Shown here: positions 13,001-26,173 of the stretch, one piece after another
Layout of the letters: every line of letters starts with the position of its first letter
Numbering within the stretch: position 1 is the stretch's first letter
Assembly: GCA_904063045.1 (NCBI GenBank)
Contig: CAJFCJ010000025.1
Coordinates: forward strand, 558,001-622,000
From: Dimorphilus gyrociliatus
Lineage: Eukaryota > Annelida > Polychaeta > Dinophilidae
Direction of reading: 5' to 3'
Length of the DNA: 64,000 bases
Position numbers and translations under genes: made by a program
The notes under the pieces: generated by a model
What the model was told of the DNA's origin: nothing
Databases searched by the model: none
What the model saw: the letters and a program-made list of their open reading frames with translations, nothing else

Positions 13001-15386
13001 ATTTCTTTATACTTAATAATTATCTTTCTATTATCATTTAACGTAAAACCAGCTTAATTGAAATCAGGTAACCAGAGTTGGCGAAGAACCTCAAAAAAAA
13101 AACTATCTTAGCTTACCAGCTGCAGTCTCAAGGAGGAAAAAAATAACAGCTTCAGATTTTTCGAACCAAGTCAACTATGAAGATATTAAATTTGAGACTG
13201 GCTGGACTAGAGATGTTCCTTACTTAAAGAAGAAGAGATTAATTATTAGAAAGGAGATGGAAAATGAAGAAGTGAATGGTAATAAGGAGGAGGTGGCGGA
13301 CGAGAGTGAAGAGAAACGAAAAAATATGGAGGAGAATGAAAATGGAATAGAGAATGGTATTGTTACTGTTGAAAAGGGTACAAAAACGGATGATGAAAGT
13401 AAAGAGGAAACGTCTAAGGAGGATGGAACAGACGAAATTTCGGAAGACTGGTCAAAAGAAAATGGTGATATAGAAGATGGCGTGGACAATAGCGAAAGGC
13501 TAGAAGCGAATGATAAAGAGACAAATATTAACGTAACAACACCAGTAAAAAACGTTTTTAGTCCTCAAAGTAAGCTATTAATCATCTAAATAATCCATAA
13601 GTGGATTAATTAGAGTTGGATAGACTAACTAACATATTGTTTTCATTTTATATTATTTATAGAAATAAATAATGGTCATAGAGTGGTCAGAAGAAATAAA
13701 TATAGAGGACGAATTACATTAGATAGACGATTAATACAGAGCTTTTCAAAATCTCAATCTGAGGAGGAAATGTCTAAGAATGTCGTTAAACTCCTCAAAA
13801 GCTGTAAAAGTGGAGTGAAAAAGAAAAGAATTACTTTTAATAGAAAAATCTTTGTATTCAGAAGATCAAGATCTAATTCTAGTAGGGGAAATTCATCAAT
13901 AGATTCGCCTTTTCCAATAAACAAATCGACTGGTTCAGTTTCGGATGAAGAGTACAAGGGTTTTGGACTTCGTCAATCTAATCGGATGGAATTTATTGAC
14001 GAATTAAATAGCTTTATCAATTTATCCGAAATTGCGCCTATGGACCAATTTAATTCTAGAACTTTTGAATTAACTGAGATGTCTGAGAATAACACAATTA
14101 GTGTTCAACATGAAGAACGTGAAGAGCTTTCAGACACGGAGGTTTTTTATTTATTTATTTTTTTTTTACTCGATTCGTGCCAAGTATACGAACGCACTGT
14201 ATTTTACAGTATATAGACGTATATATATATAGTATATATGCTTTTTTCATGCTACAATTACGTAATCATTCAGCCATTTCAAGCTTATTAAAAGCAAATG
14301 TCTTTTGAAGGCTTTAAGTAATAATGATTTGTTTTCTATCAAAATAATAGCCAAATTCTAATTGAGTATAGCATTGCTTATATTATCTCCCCTAAGACAG
14401 AATTCTACGACTAGTAAGACTAAATGATAACGAAAATGAAGAGTTTGCTTTTACTTGTGGGATTAGATGAAAGTTTTCGTTAAAAATATTGAGAGAATCG
14501 GATTATTATCTCTCTCTTTCTCTCTCTATCTCCCCTGTCTCGCCTGTATTCTTTCTTTCTTTCTTTCTTTCTTTATCGCTCCATTATTTCTTACTTAAAG
14601 ATCCATTCTGTTTGGAGTAATACATTAATATTATTACTATGTACAATCTATAATAGTGTATAAATAAGTATAGTATATACAGTTTATAACAGCTTTACTA
14701 TAAATAGATAGATATTTCCTCTCTTTCCCACTCTATTCTTTCGCTCTCTTTATATTTTTTACAGGTGGATAAACAAGAGCTTGTAGACGACCGCCGAAAC
14801 ACTTCCAATCGTTCACCGGAATCGCTTGAAAAGCTGTTCGATTCCCTCGACAATTTTTTCACAGAGTTTGACAAACAAGCGGAAACTGATAGTCCAGATG
14901 TCGTTGTTCCGAATCCGAAACGGGTGTTTGCAACGGGAAATGGATTAAAAACTGGTCGAGTGGGCGATAAAAATCGATTTCAAGTTTGTTTTATTTTACT
15001 TTCAATTTTTTTTGTTTTGTTTTTTTAAAAAAAAAGTTCTTGTTTTATTTTTCAATGTAAAAACTTTACTCTTTTCTCTCTTTTTTATCCCTTTTATCTC
15101 ACTTTAAACTAAAAAAACTGTTGTTCGTTAAGTAACGCCATCTATTGGATTGTTATTTTTTTTCAAGGTGCTAACATGCTCTTCATCGGGAAACGGATGG
15201 CTATCAGTCAATATACAAGGACCAGCTCGCTATAGCGTCGATGAGATTATAATTACTTATACTGGAGACGGATTATACGAAATAAGCTTCACTGTAAACC
15301 GACCGGGGTTCTATAATATAAGCATCAGGTGGGCTCATCACGAAATTCAAGGTGGTCCATTCTTAACCGAAATTCGTCTAAACTAA
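10044..15386 (+). CDS. Filamin-like protein: hydrophobic N terminus, CH domain, filamin-type repeats, 1138 aa
   Basis: Proposed exons are 10044-10296, 10973-11301, 11373-11673, 11788-12902, 13068-13569, 13663-14141, 14765-14983 and 15168-15386; phases agree throughout. Exon 2 encodes a calponin-homology domain of the second (filamin CH2) type, containing QELLEWIQSRIPKL, CLCALIESCRPGSCPRFD and a VPLTIITAEEI stretch. Exons 3-4 carry a divergent filamin (Ig-like) repeat ending in GHFIISYIPLNSGDHVISVKY and HIGKSPYVVSI. The last two exons hold a clear filamin repeat (GLKTGRVGDKNRF, GDGLYEISFTVNRPGFYNI, GGPFLTEI). Between them lie about 600 residues rich in Ser, Arg, Glu and Lys with no domain I recognise. 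Filamins crosslink actin through paired CH domains; here CH1 is not visible. Instead the first exon has a 25-30 residue hydrophobic segment (CFFLGIWWILCLLRFL). The first exon and its start codon are the weakest part; the phase match to exon 2 supports it. Confidence 0.75.
14549..14574. repeat. (CTTT)n microsatellite
   Basis: About six CTTT units in the intron before exon 7 of the filamin-like gene. Confidence 0.85.
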
Positions 15387-17664
15387 TTACGGTGCTTGAT
15401 TAATGCATTGCAAGTAGAGAAAGAATATATATATATATATATATACATTTATATATAGAACATTCCGAACACTATTCGTTCGGGAAAAGTTCTATTTGTA
15501 TCGTTGACAATATACTACATACTGTATATTTCTGATATATTAATGTTTAAATTACAAACTATATGTACGTAGCTATACGTCTACACTTTTTTGGTTTTGT
15601 TTTTTACCTTTTTTGTACTATTCTTTCTTTCCAGCAAATAAATTATAAACAGTCATATGTAATAAAAGGAGTAAAAATAAGCTATACATACAGTACGTGT
15701 ATACGCATATATTGAGAGACAGAGAGAGATAAAGTAATATATTCAGAATAGACTATTTATACAAGATTGCACAGTTATACTTATTTACTATACTTTTAAG
15801 ACATTTTCATATTTGTCTGGCAGAGTAATAGTAAAAGAAAGATAATGTATTATTAAATAGGAAGAAGTAAGAGAGAGAGGAAGAAAAGGTCGATAGTATT
15901 ATGCTGTATGTATGTATGTATGAATGCGTGTGTCAGTAAGAGAATAATTGAAAGAGAGAAAACAGAGATGGGTAAAGAATAACAAAATATAAAAAAGAGA
16001 GAATGAATAAAATGAACTAAGAGGAAAGAAAGAAAAAAAATCAATATACTCTTAAGGCAAGTCAGAAATAATTAAAGCTGCGGAAATAGGAGTTTAAGAA
16101 GACCTCCAATAATATTAACAAAGTTAGTCGAACGATAACATCAATGGTTTTCCTATTTTGAGAGTATTCTACACTGTTGACTATATTCTCAGAATTTTAT
16201 TTATCCCCATAATATATGAATTTGATCAAACTAAATGAAAATATACTTTAAATAAAAAAAAAAAGACTTTTTATCAACTTTTCTGTTGTTTTTTTGTTTT
16301 TTTCATTCTCTTTCTTCAATACACGACTGAGGACGCAGAAGAATCGTTGAACCAAACTAATATTTCAATACAAATTATACGATAGAATGAGTTTACTCTT
16401 AATATCTTATACTATTCCTTCACACTCTTTCCTTTCCAGATATTCTTTGAAGCGTTTAGGAGGAAAGATTAAGTTTTTGATTTCTCATTATTTAATGCAC
16501 AAAACTCGTTATCATTAATGTCGTTGTATAAATTAAACATAATAAAAGAGATTTATAAGCAATTCAATCTTCAATTCACACTATTCTCGTAGAAATTAAA
16601 TTAAAAATAATATTCTTTCATTTCTTAGCAGTAGATGGCGGTACAAAACAGTGTCCTTCTCTCTTTCACGCTTGAAATCGCCCTCTCATTTCCCTCTTTC
16701 TAGAAAGAGTCTAAAATTATCTCTTTAAGCAGGGTTTATTTTTAAAAATATACTACAGAATTAACTAGTTGGATTAAGTTAACTTTTTCTCCAGAATTAA
16801 CCATCTAGAAAGAAATATTTACGTGCTTTTATTAATAACGTATTATCCGAAATCAATAAGTAACAATAAACTGTTTTGATTATTTCATAGCAATGTTACT
16901 TTTCATTATTACAGTATTTTCTTTCAATCTCCCTTTCTTACTCCCTCCATGTTATATACCATTTACCTGTTTATTGTATATACTTTTATTCAAATAGGAT
17001 TAACTGATATCAATGAAGATCTCGCTATTAAATAGTTCTCTATTCAAGTTTAAACTGTATGTGAAGTTTTCCCTAATCATTCTCACTCAGTTACAATAGG
17101 CGTAAAGCGTTTTTAATGCAGACAACTGATATATAGATATATATATATATATATACTGTATGTATATTCAAGTAATAGTCTATTCTATTATCTTGTTATA
17201 TCAAATATTTGATATTATAAAGAAGTATTACGCAAGAATATTCTTTACAACAAAGAAAAATAAAAGTTTGTAGGTCATTTATAGGCTTAAATTCATTCAC
17301 ATGCTCATAGTCTAGTATTTAGAGAAAGAGAATGAGAGAAAAAAAACTAAACAGATAAAGATGACATTATTATAATACGATACTATAAAAAATCATATTC
17401 TATTACAAAATTTTAAATTGAAATAGTCACTGTTTCCTTTCTCCTCAGTTTTCCTCTTCCATCTTTCCTTTCTCTCCACTTGACGAATGGAAAACTTATC
17501 TAAATTATCAGAGTATATAAAAAAATCATTTTCTTATTTGTCTTTTTATTTATCTTTCCTCTCTTTGTTTAAGTTTTAGGAGAAATTGTGTTTCATGTAT
17601 ATATATATATAGTACATAAGTATATACAATGTACTTACACATGTTCGGCCGTCTACATTTCATA

Positions 17665-17707
<43 letters not shown>

Positions 17708-19257
17708 ACACATAAAAATCTATTTCTATATATACAGTATATATATATTTATATATCAAAATATTCTATATTCCATTACATCATATAACATGTATATATA
17801 TATATTTAATATACTTATTATATAGAGCAATACTTTTCTACTCTATTCTACAGTACGTTTTAACATAGACGTGTAACTGAAGGTCAAGGTTAAATCACTT
17901 TAAATAGTTCTTTAATAAAAATATAAAACAAGGTAATTGTTGTACTCTTATTAAAGAGTTAAAGGTGCAAATATCAGTTTTATATCTGTATCGTTTTTGC
18001 CGTATTAACTTTGCGTTCACGTGATAAACAACTTTATACCGCGTAGCAATACAAACGTCGACAATCTTTCTTGATAAACTTAAACTATACGGCAACTTAG
18101 AATAAATTCATATTTACGTGAAACAACACTTGTTTACGGTGTCCATATCACTTCAACTGAAGGTGAAGTAAGTAATTTTCCTTTAAAGATCGTATATTAA
18201 TACTAGCATTTGTTTATTCCTGTAAAATCGACTAATTACAGGAACGTGATTGCCCTTTTTCATATTCAACCTTCTTTGTTTATTTGATTTTATTCACTTA
18301 ATTTCTAAATTAGCTTCATCGATCTTTTATGAAAGATAAATCTAAAGACGTTATGCTTGCGAATTGACAACATAAATTGAAATTATAAACATTTTGTGTT
18401 TATTAGTCGATTAGTGCTTGCCTGTCAGGCAGCCATCTTGAAAACGTCTCTCTTCGTGGAATACTTTTTCACTAAATACAGCTATATAAAACTTACTTTT
18501 TTCAAAACTTTTGGTTTACTTTTATCAAATAATGAAATATTAAACATTAGAAATTACTATTCTTTGGATTCATTAGAAAATAACTTTAAAGAAAGCCGGT
18601 AAATATTACCTTTTTCGTGGTACTACTTTTATGCTAATTAGGGCGCTGAGCGGACAATATTTGACGAAAAGTTTTATATTCGTTTTGTTTAGTATTGAAA
18701 AGTGCATTTTTAACACACTAAATTCTTGCAATAAATCATTAAAAATATAATAAATATGATTTAAAATATGTAAATATTCAATATAGAAATTATATTAATA
18801 TTAATAATTTAGTTTTAAATATTTAAATTTTAAATAACGTTCAGAGATTTTAGTTTACAATTCTACGCGATAGAGAGACACCTTACTCTATTACGCTTTA
18901 TAGTTTAGAACTGTTCTAAATTCGAGAGTTGCTGTTTTCAATCCATACCCAATAGTTAATATTTCAAAAAAAGGGTATATTTATATCTTATCCACGATGA
19001 TAACCAAGAACCTGCGTATTTCGTTAGGTTAGGTTATTCATTTGCCAAAAAAAAAAGGGAGGAGACCCTCTGCAAAAATGATTATAGAATAATTAATGTC
19101 TTGGAAACTATTTAAGTTATCTTTAGAAAAGCATGAGAAAAGAAAGAGTGGCTAACAAGAATATTTCAAAGGAATATAAAATGTTATTTATATTAATTGG
19201 AGAATATATTAATATATTTTTATAATGTAGTTATATTTTTTCTCTTTAAAGTTGGAG
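15387..19257. other. Intergenic and probable KDM4 5' UTR
   Basis: No coding exon seen. It holds TA-rich and CATA repeats, a CTCF-like word at 16628-16642, and a possible KDM4 first exon near 18.4-18.6 kb. Confidence 0.5.
18429..18440 (-). promoter_or_regulatory. YY1-like site near possible KDM4 transcription start
   Basis: The minus strand reads CAAGATGGCTGC, a close match to the YY1 consensus that often sits just downstream of transcription start sites. A donor-like GTAAATAT follows at about 18601 and a strong acceptor precedes the KDM4 start codon at 19251, so a non-coding first exon here is plausible. The exon is inferred, not seen in a transcript. Confidence 0.35.
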
Positions 19258-22200
19258 ATGGCCGAGTTTAGCAGCGGCAATGACATACCTGATATTATGG
19301 TTTTTAGGCCTACAATGGAGGAGTTTAAAGACTTTTCAAAGTATATAAACTATATTGAGAGTCAAGGAGCGCATAAAATCGGATTAGCAAAGGTAAAATT
19401 GACACATAGCTGTTTGCTCATGTTTAAATATATAATAATTATTATATTCATTTGTTTGTATAGGTAATACCGCCAAAAGAATGGAAACCAAGGAGAAGTA
19501 ACTACGACGATATTATGTCAATGCGCATTCCAGCTCCTATTGAGCAATACGTTACTGGTAAAGGAGGCTATTACAAACAAATTAATATTCAACACAAAGG
19601 CATAACAGTAGCCAACTACAAAAAACTAGCGGAAGATAACAGGTAATTAAAGAAATCATTAGAACTGATGTATGTTAGTTTGCACTATTATTATTATCAT
19701 TGTAATATAATAAAGCATTGCTTTCCAAATAGTTTTTATTTGCCTCGTTGTTTAAAAATTCTTACATGTTTCTTTGCCCGTTTTGTCAGACATAAAACCC
19801 CGAGGCATGAGGATTTTAAAGATTTAGAGAGGAAATATTGGAAAAATGTTACGTATATTCAACCTATCTATGGAGCAGATGTTTCTGGTTCGCTCTACGA
19901 TCAGGATCAAACTATATGGAATATTAATCGTCTTGGAACAATACTTGATTTGGTATGTTCAGATTACGACGTTAAAATTGAAGGAGTAAATACTGCATAT
20001 TTATATTTCGGAATGTGGAAAACTACTTTTGCTTGGCATACGGAAGATATGGATTTATATAGTATAAATTATATACACTTTGGGGCGCCTAAAAGCTGGT
20101 ATGTTGTACCTCCGGAACACGGAAGAAAAGTTGAAAGACTTGCCAGAGACCTTTTTCCGAATGAATACCAAGAGTGTCCAGCATTTTTACGCCATAAAAT
20201 GACAATTATCAAGCCCGATCTTCTGAAGAAGCACGGTATTCCTTTCAAAAAAATTACTCAATTAGAAAATGAATTTATGATAACATTTCCGTTTGCTTAT
20301 CATGCTGGTTACAATCACGGATTTAATTGTGCCGAATCAACAAACTTTGCTTCTCAAAGATGGATTGAATATGGTAAAAGATGTTTGTTATGCAGCTGCA
20401 GTTCAGATAGAGTGCGTATTAACATGGATACATTCGTCAAGAAATACCAACCTGATAAATACGAACTGTGGAAAGAGGGTAAGGACCTTGGTCCCCACCC
20501 TGAAGACGATTCAATCAGCGTTAGTGAAAACGCCGCATTAACCTCGGGTATTCATACTCGTAAACGAAATCCTCCTACTTCGAATATCGCAAAAAAGTTA
20601 CCGTCTATAAGAAGTACAGCAAAAGAGAAATTTGCTATTATAGGCGCAAAATACGCTGCTACAAAAGAAAAACGCAAAATGGACAGTAGCGAATCAACGA
20701 TCTCACCTCCAAAATTATCTAAATTCGATTCGGAAATTCCTCAGCTTGCATTTGAATCTCCTCCTGATTTGACGAATACAAATAATTCTCATCAAACAAA
20801 AACCGAAAACAGATGTGAAGTTAAAATTGTTCAAGGAGATAAAACATCTTTACCTCCACCCAGTCAAATTTCGAGGTTACCAAAAGTCGATGAACGCTAC
20901 AAATTCCACGTTACACCACCTAGTGTCGCTCCTGCTTCATTTCCTCATGACACTGACAAGATTCCCCAATTAGATGGTACAAGGGATGAGAATGACGGTT
21001 AGCTATTTATTTTTTTCTCCCCAGTTTGAGCATTCACTGGCTTTGATATATTTAGAACAAACCTATAAAACACACATATATATATATATATATACATGCA
21101 TACTCTTATATTTAACTTTTACTTAACAACTGAATAATCTGTAAATATAAATCTAGGGCAGACTTTTTTCATACAATTCTTTGAACTCGTACAAAAGTCT
21201 TTGAACATGATTAAATATTCTTATTCAAATATCTACCAAGCTATTTATTGTTTTGTGATGTTATTAGTGGAATTTTTTGGTAGTTTTAAAGTTTAATGGA
21301 TGAAAAAAATCGTGTCCAAAAATAATATTTATTCTTGTTTTTTTTTATGGAAACCAACTGTCTGGGATTTATCTTCGTATAGGGTAGGAACACAGAACCA
21401 TGCTAAAGAACATTCTATCATGCTTACCATTTTTTTTCTACATTTAATTGGTAATAATTTAGTAATATGTCTTTGATAACAGCTCAACCTTCGTCTCAGT
21501 CGAAATTAGCCGCATCGAAACCAAAATTAATGGCCGCTCTTATGGATGGATTCGTTAATGATCAGAAACCTTTGAGTTTAGTTCAACCAAATGTGGTAAA
21601 CGGTTTGCCCTTATTGCAAAATAATGCTACTCAGACGGGGAAAATAATTAAGGAAGAAAATCAAGAAATAGTTACGGTTTGTCCGAAAAGTGTAGATCAA
21701 AAACAACTGCAACACTTATTAGCCAACGGAAAACTATTAGTTAAAGTACCCGTTTCACAGGTTCTTTATTTTTTCTATATTATTATCATTTTGTTACAAA
21801 TAACTGACTTAAATATTTTTAGGTTGCCCAACCGAAACAACAGCCGCCACCGAATATCCCGCAAGTGCAAAACATTTTACCCGTAAAGCGGGTTTTTACT
21901 CTTAACAGCTCAGGCAATGTTATCGTCACACCACAACCTAATCTGATAATGACTCCTCAAGTCGTCCGACCCAATGTTATCGTCTCACAACAGCCTGTGC
22001 AACCAGTTCTTGAAATTAAGCAAGACCCAGTAAAAAGTGATAGTTTAGCCGAACAGTTGATGCAATTGGCAAAAGATCATTCTGGCGGAAAGAGAAACGT
22101 AACTTTAGTTGTTCATCCTGTTCAAACCTCAACCACTGCCCTAACTTCAACTGTAATGACTCAGAAAAGTTCCCCTCAGAAAACAGAAGAAAATAAGCTA

Positions 22201-24865
22201 GTCTTTATTTATACTCCCAAATCTTCCTCAGCGACTTCAAGTGTAAATGCCCCCACTGTGGTATCCGATTCCAAATTAGAGACAGCTACTCTCTTAGCTT
22301 CTCTTGCCCAGCATGCCGCTCAAAAAGAGGCTATAGGAAATGCCACAAACGATCATGCTAGTATGGCTTTGGATCCTAGTCAGCAACCTAATGACAATAA
22401 AGATATTTGTAAGGCTTTAATGGACCACGTGTCTTCAAATGCGAATTCAGTGAAGAATGTAAGTCGGTCTTTATACGGCTAAATCATTACTACATATATA
22501 AATATAATTACATACATATATATATACATCTATATAAATCACAACCATGAGCATATCTTTATTGGTATATATGTATATATTTATATACACATACATACAT
22601 ATATATATAGTATATGTTCATAGTTTCTTGAATTAGAATAACTGTTTTAAGATTCCTTTCTGGCTTGATTTTACAAATAGAGAAAGGAAAGTAGATAGAC
22701 GAAACTATATTTCACGTGAAGTCAAAGATTGTTTAAAAAAGTTGATGAACTTTTCCAACGTTATCATTATCGTTTATATTTTGTCCTAAAGTTAGCTTTA
22801 ATTTTATTTCTCATAACTATCGTAAACGTAAAATAGTGAACTTTTTTTTACCTATCTATCTATACAGTATATATATATACATATATGTATATACAAAGAT
22901 ACCAAGTACTTAAAAGTCTCCCTTAGATTCCAATTTTTTTGTTGTTTTTATACAAATGTTTTATACCCCTCTTTTCAAAAATAAACACGGGATACATTAT
23001 AAATTATATTCATCTATAAAAAAATTCTTCAGTCATTCTCATTAAAGATAATCATAAATGGTTATCATTTATTAATTTTAACTAAAAATTCTAATTTAAT
23101 TTTGTAGAGGCAACCCCTCATTAAGAAGAGAAAATCGACAGAATCTGACGTTAGTGATAATCTATCTACTAATATAAAAGGAAGAAAGACTTCCATAAAG
23201 AAGAAACGTTCGAGTGGAACTCGAAAGGCAAATGATTCAGACAGTAAGTGTATTTATTTCTATTCAATAATTTTATTTTATTAAGCATTTTTAACATATA
23301 TTTAAAGGTTCAATTCTCAACGGATCTCTTACTTCGTCCTCTTCAACTTCGAGTTCTCCGATCTCTGTCAATTCGTCCGTACCCGAATGGGCAAATTATT
23401 ACTATCGCCATAATCTTTGGACATTCCAACCTGGAAATTTTGACTTAGAAAGAGATTTTAATGAACAAATGTCATTGAAAGCACCCCACTGTGCCATTTG
23501 TCAATTATTCCGCGCTGAAGTTGATACTGAATCAGTTTCATCTGTTCCTGATCGTGGACAAGTGTTAGTAAAAGAAAGATTTTGGAGAAAAAAAGGTAGT
23601 ATGGAGCGACATAAAGATGATGTTGAGGACAGCTGTTTACTTGTATGCGACACTTGTCGAGTTTGTGTTCATGCTTGGTGTTACGGGTAAGGTCTAATTC
23701 TAAGAAAAGGAAAAAATTCTAACGTATAATTAAAACAAATTAACAGAGCTCCCGAAAGAAAGACTGCAGGCTGGCAATGTGCAAGATGTTCAAGACAAGA
23801 TCTCAGTGCTGAATGTTGCGCCTGTCCTTTGAGGGGTGGAGCTCTGCAGTTGACGACCCAAGGTTGTTGGTGTCATTCTATATGTGCGCTTGCTTTGCCA
23901 GACGTCCGATTTACTGAGCCATCCTACCGCAAAGTCATCGATTATACTTATGTGACTAATGCTCGCAAAAAACTCCGTTGTCAATATTGCAGTGCCGTCA
24001 ACAAAAATTGCATCTCAGAACTTACTGGTGGAGCTTGTGTGCAATGCACAGCTGGAAGATGTATTACTGCCTTCCACGTCTCATGCGCTCTAGCAGCCAA
24101 CGTACCATTTACAAGGAGAGAAGTCCCCTACCCAGTCTATGCAGTTTGTGCCAGACATAGAGGTCAACGTCCTCGGGATAAACGTCAACCCACCCTTTTA
24201 TCAACGATTGTCGATGGTACTTTGGTTATTGCAAAACATAAAAATTCCAGATTTTACAGAGGAAAGGTTGTTAGTTCAAAGCTAATAACCTTTTATGTTT
24301 GTAATTTCGACGATGGGACCAAATCTAATAATTTGTACAGGGAAGATTTCATTGAACCTGATCTACAAGATAATCAGAATCCTGAGAGAGGGGAGAGAGT
24401 TAAAGTCAAATGGACAGATGGTCGAGTATACGGCGGAACTTTTGATGGCATTAATATGCACTATGTTTATCAGGTAAGGTAAAAATTGGAGAAATTTCTC
24501 CAAATAAGCTAAATAAATAGCTGTTAATAGACTAATTTATATATATATATATATGTATATATCTTTAGATTGAATTCGAAGACGGTTCAGAAAGAACAGT
24601 GAAGAGATCTGATATTTATATTGAGGGTGAAGAATTACCAAAGAGAGTTAAAGCAAAATACGTAAGTTTCGTAAAGTCTTTATTCTCTATTATCTTATTC
24701 TAACAGACAAATAATTCAACCATTTTCTGTTTTTTTTTACAGTCTGTAGCTACAGATTCCAGAGTGAAACAATCTCAGAATGTAAACAATTCTGCAAAAG
24801 AAGGGCGAAGGAAAACATCAAATCGATTTGATTCTGACAGTGATTTTGTCTATAAAATTAAATAA
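19258..24865 (+). CDS. KDM4: KDM4/JMJD2 lysine-specific histone demethylase, 1297 aa
   Basis: Ten coding exons: 19258-19392, 19464-19642, 19790-20997, 21483-21760, 21823-22458, 23108-23243, 23308-23686, 23747-24473, 24569-24661, 24743-24865. Order of domains: JmjN ([18 protein letters not shown]), JmjC, a long Gln/Pro/Ser-rich linker (about residues 380-870), a PHD finger, an extended PHD, and two Tudor domains near the C terminus ([33 protein letters not shown]). The Fe(II) ligands fall at H188 and E190 (AWHTEDMD) and H276 (YHAGYNHGF). These are the same numbers as in human KDM4A, which supports the start codon and first exons. The family removes methyl groups from H3K9 and H3K36 with 2-oxoglutarate and oxygen, in the nucleus; the Tudors read H3K4me3/H4K20me. 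All catalytic residues seen are intact. The 21483 acceptor (GATAACAG) and the linker are the least certain parts. Confidence 0.95.
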
Positions 24866-25103
24866 GCAGATTATTTGACTTGAAGAAGATCGTGCAGTTT
24901 TTTTTCTACAAGTGCTTATTTTTCCACAATTTTTAACTCTAACTCATAATTTATTTCAATCATTAGATATCTTGTTTTTTCTCTCTCCCTCTCAAAGAAG
25001 TAGCGAATATGATCCGAATTTCTTAAGATTAAATTATCATAATTTTAGCTTGATGGATTTTATTCGCAATCGTCTCTTATTCCATTTTGTGAAGACATTG
25101 AAT

Positions 25104-25137
<34 letters not shown>

Positions 25138-26173
25138 CATAAAAAGATATATATATATGTTACATACATTTAAAAATGACACAATTGTTTTGTTGTTTAT
25201 TATTAGAGATAAAATTCAAGACCGTTATTGAATTCCTAGAAGTTTGGATTATCAATGAATGTAAATTATTATGCATCAATTGTTCTTTTCCTCTTTTTTT
25301 TTTACCAAACTACTGTGCTAAAGTATTTAACGTCCAGGTTTATTTCTGTTTTTTTACGAATAAACCGAGAGTAGATAATTTAAAAGCCTGATAACGAAAA
25401 ATTAAGTATGTATGGAATTTCTAGAGAAAATATTCTAGTCCGGAAATTTTAGCTAAATTCTTATCTAAACGAATTTTCAACTACTTATATTAATTAGCAT
25501 AAAAGTTGTAACTGACAGACTGCCAAGAGTGTCTCTACTCTTTAATTGCATAATCGTAAGGGATAATGATGTATTTGACGTAATAACTAATACCTTAAAC
25601 GAAATTGATACCTGGAGGATAAATTGTATCGGCAGTTTTATGAAGTATGACGTGACAAAGATTCATTTTCCCTACCAAGTGCATACATATTATATATAAA
25701 TATATAATATATTCCAGGGTAGTAGAGTCAAGGATAACCTTAATCTTAATAGGAAGTACTAAAAATAACTAACATAAAATAGGCTGAATAACTCCAATAA
25801 AAGGTGAATATAATTAAAAATAAGAAAATTATGAATTATGTGAATAATTATGTTAAATAGCCTTAGTTATTTCTTAAACTATGTATATATCCTGTATGTA
25901 TATATATACGATTCTAGTATTTTCTATTTAAAGTAGGCCTAACTTTTATTAAAGGAAAAAAAAAAGAACAAGAAGAAGAGGGAGAATAGAGGCATTTTCT
26001 TTGATTTGTATACAACTTGTTATGACTTGCTATAAAACTTTCTTTTCATTCGATTATTTATATAAAAAGTAAGTACTGTCATTAGTTAGATATAAATATA
26101 TGTATTATTCGGCAAAAAAATGCAGTTGACGTTTGAAAAGGGAAAGGGAAAAATTCCTCTCTACTGAAGAATT
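24866..26173. other. Intergenic, KDM4 to CARD gene
   Basis: No coding exon seen; TA repeats, a TAGGCCTA at 25934 and AT-rich sequence. Confidence 0.5.
25105..25134. repeat. (TA)n microsatellite
   Basis: About 15 TA units, 240 bp after the KDM4 stop codon. Confidence 0.9.

Noticed and set aside
14142-14216. Filamin-like exon reading on to a stop at 14216
   Set aside because: The read-through peptide is Phe/Leu low-complexity; a GAG|GTTTTT donor in phase with the next acceptor explains it.
19020-19040. TTAGG-type telomere-like repeat
   Set aside because: Only two or three units; not a telomeric array.
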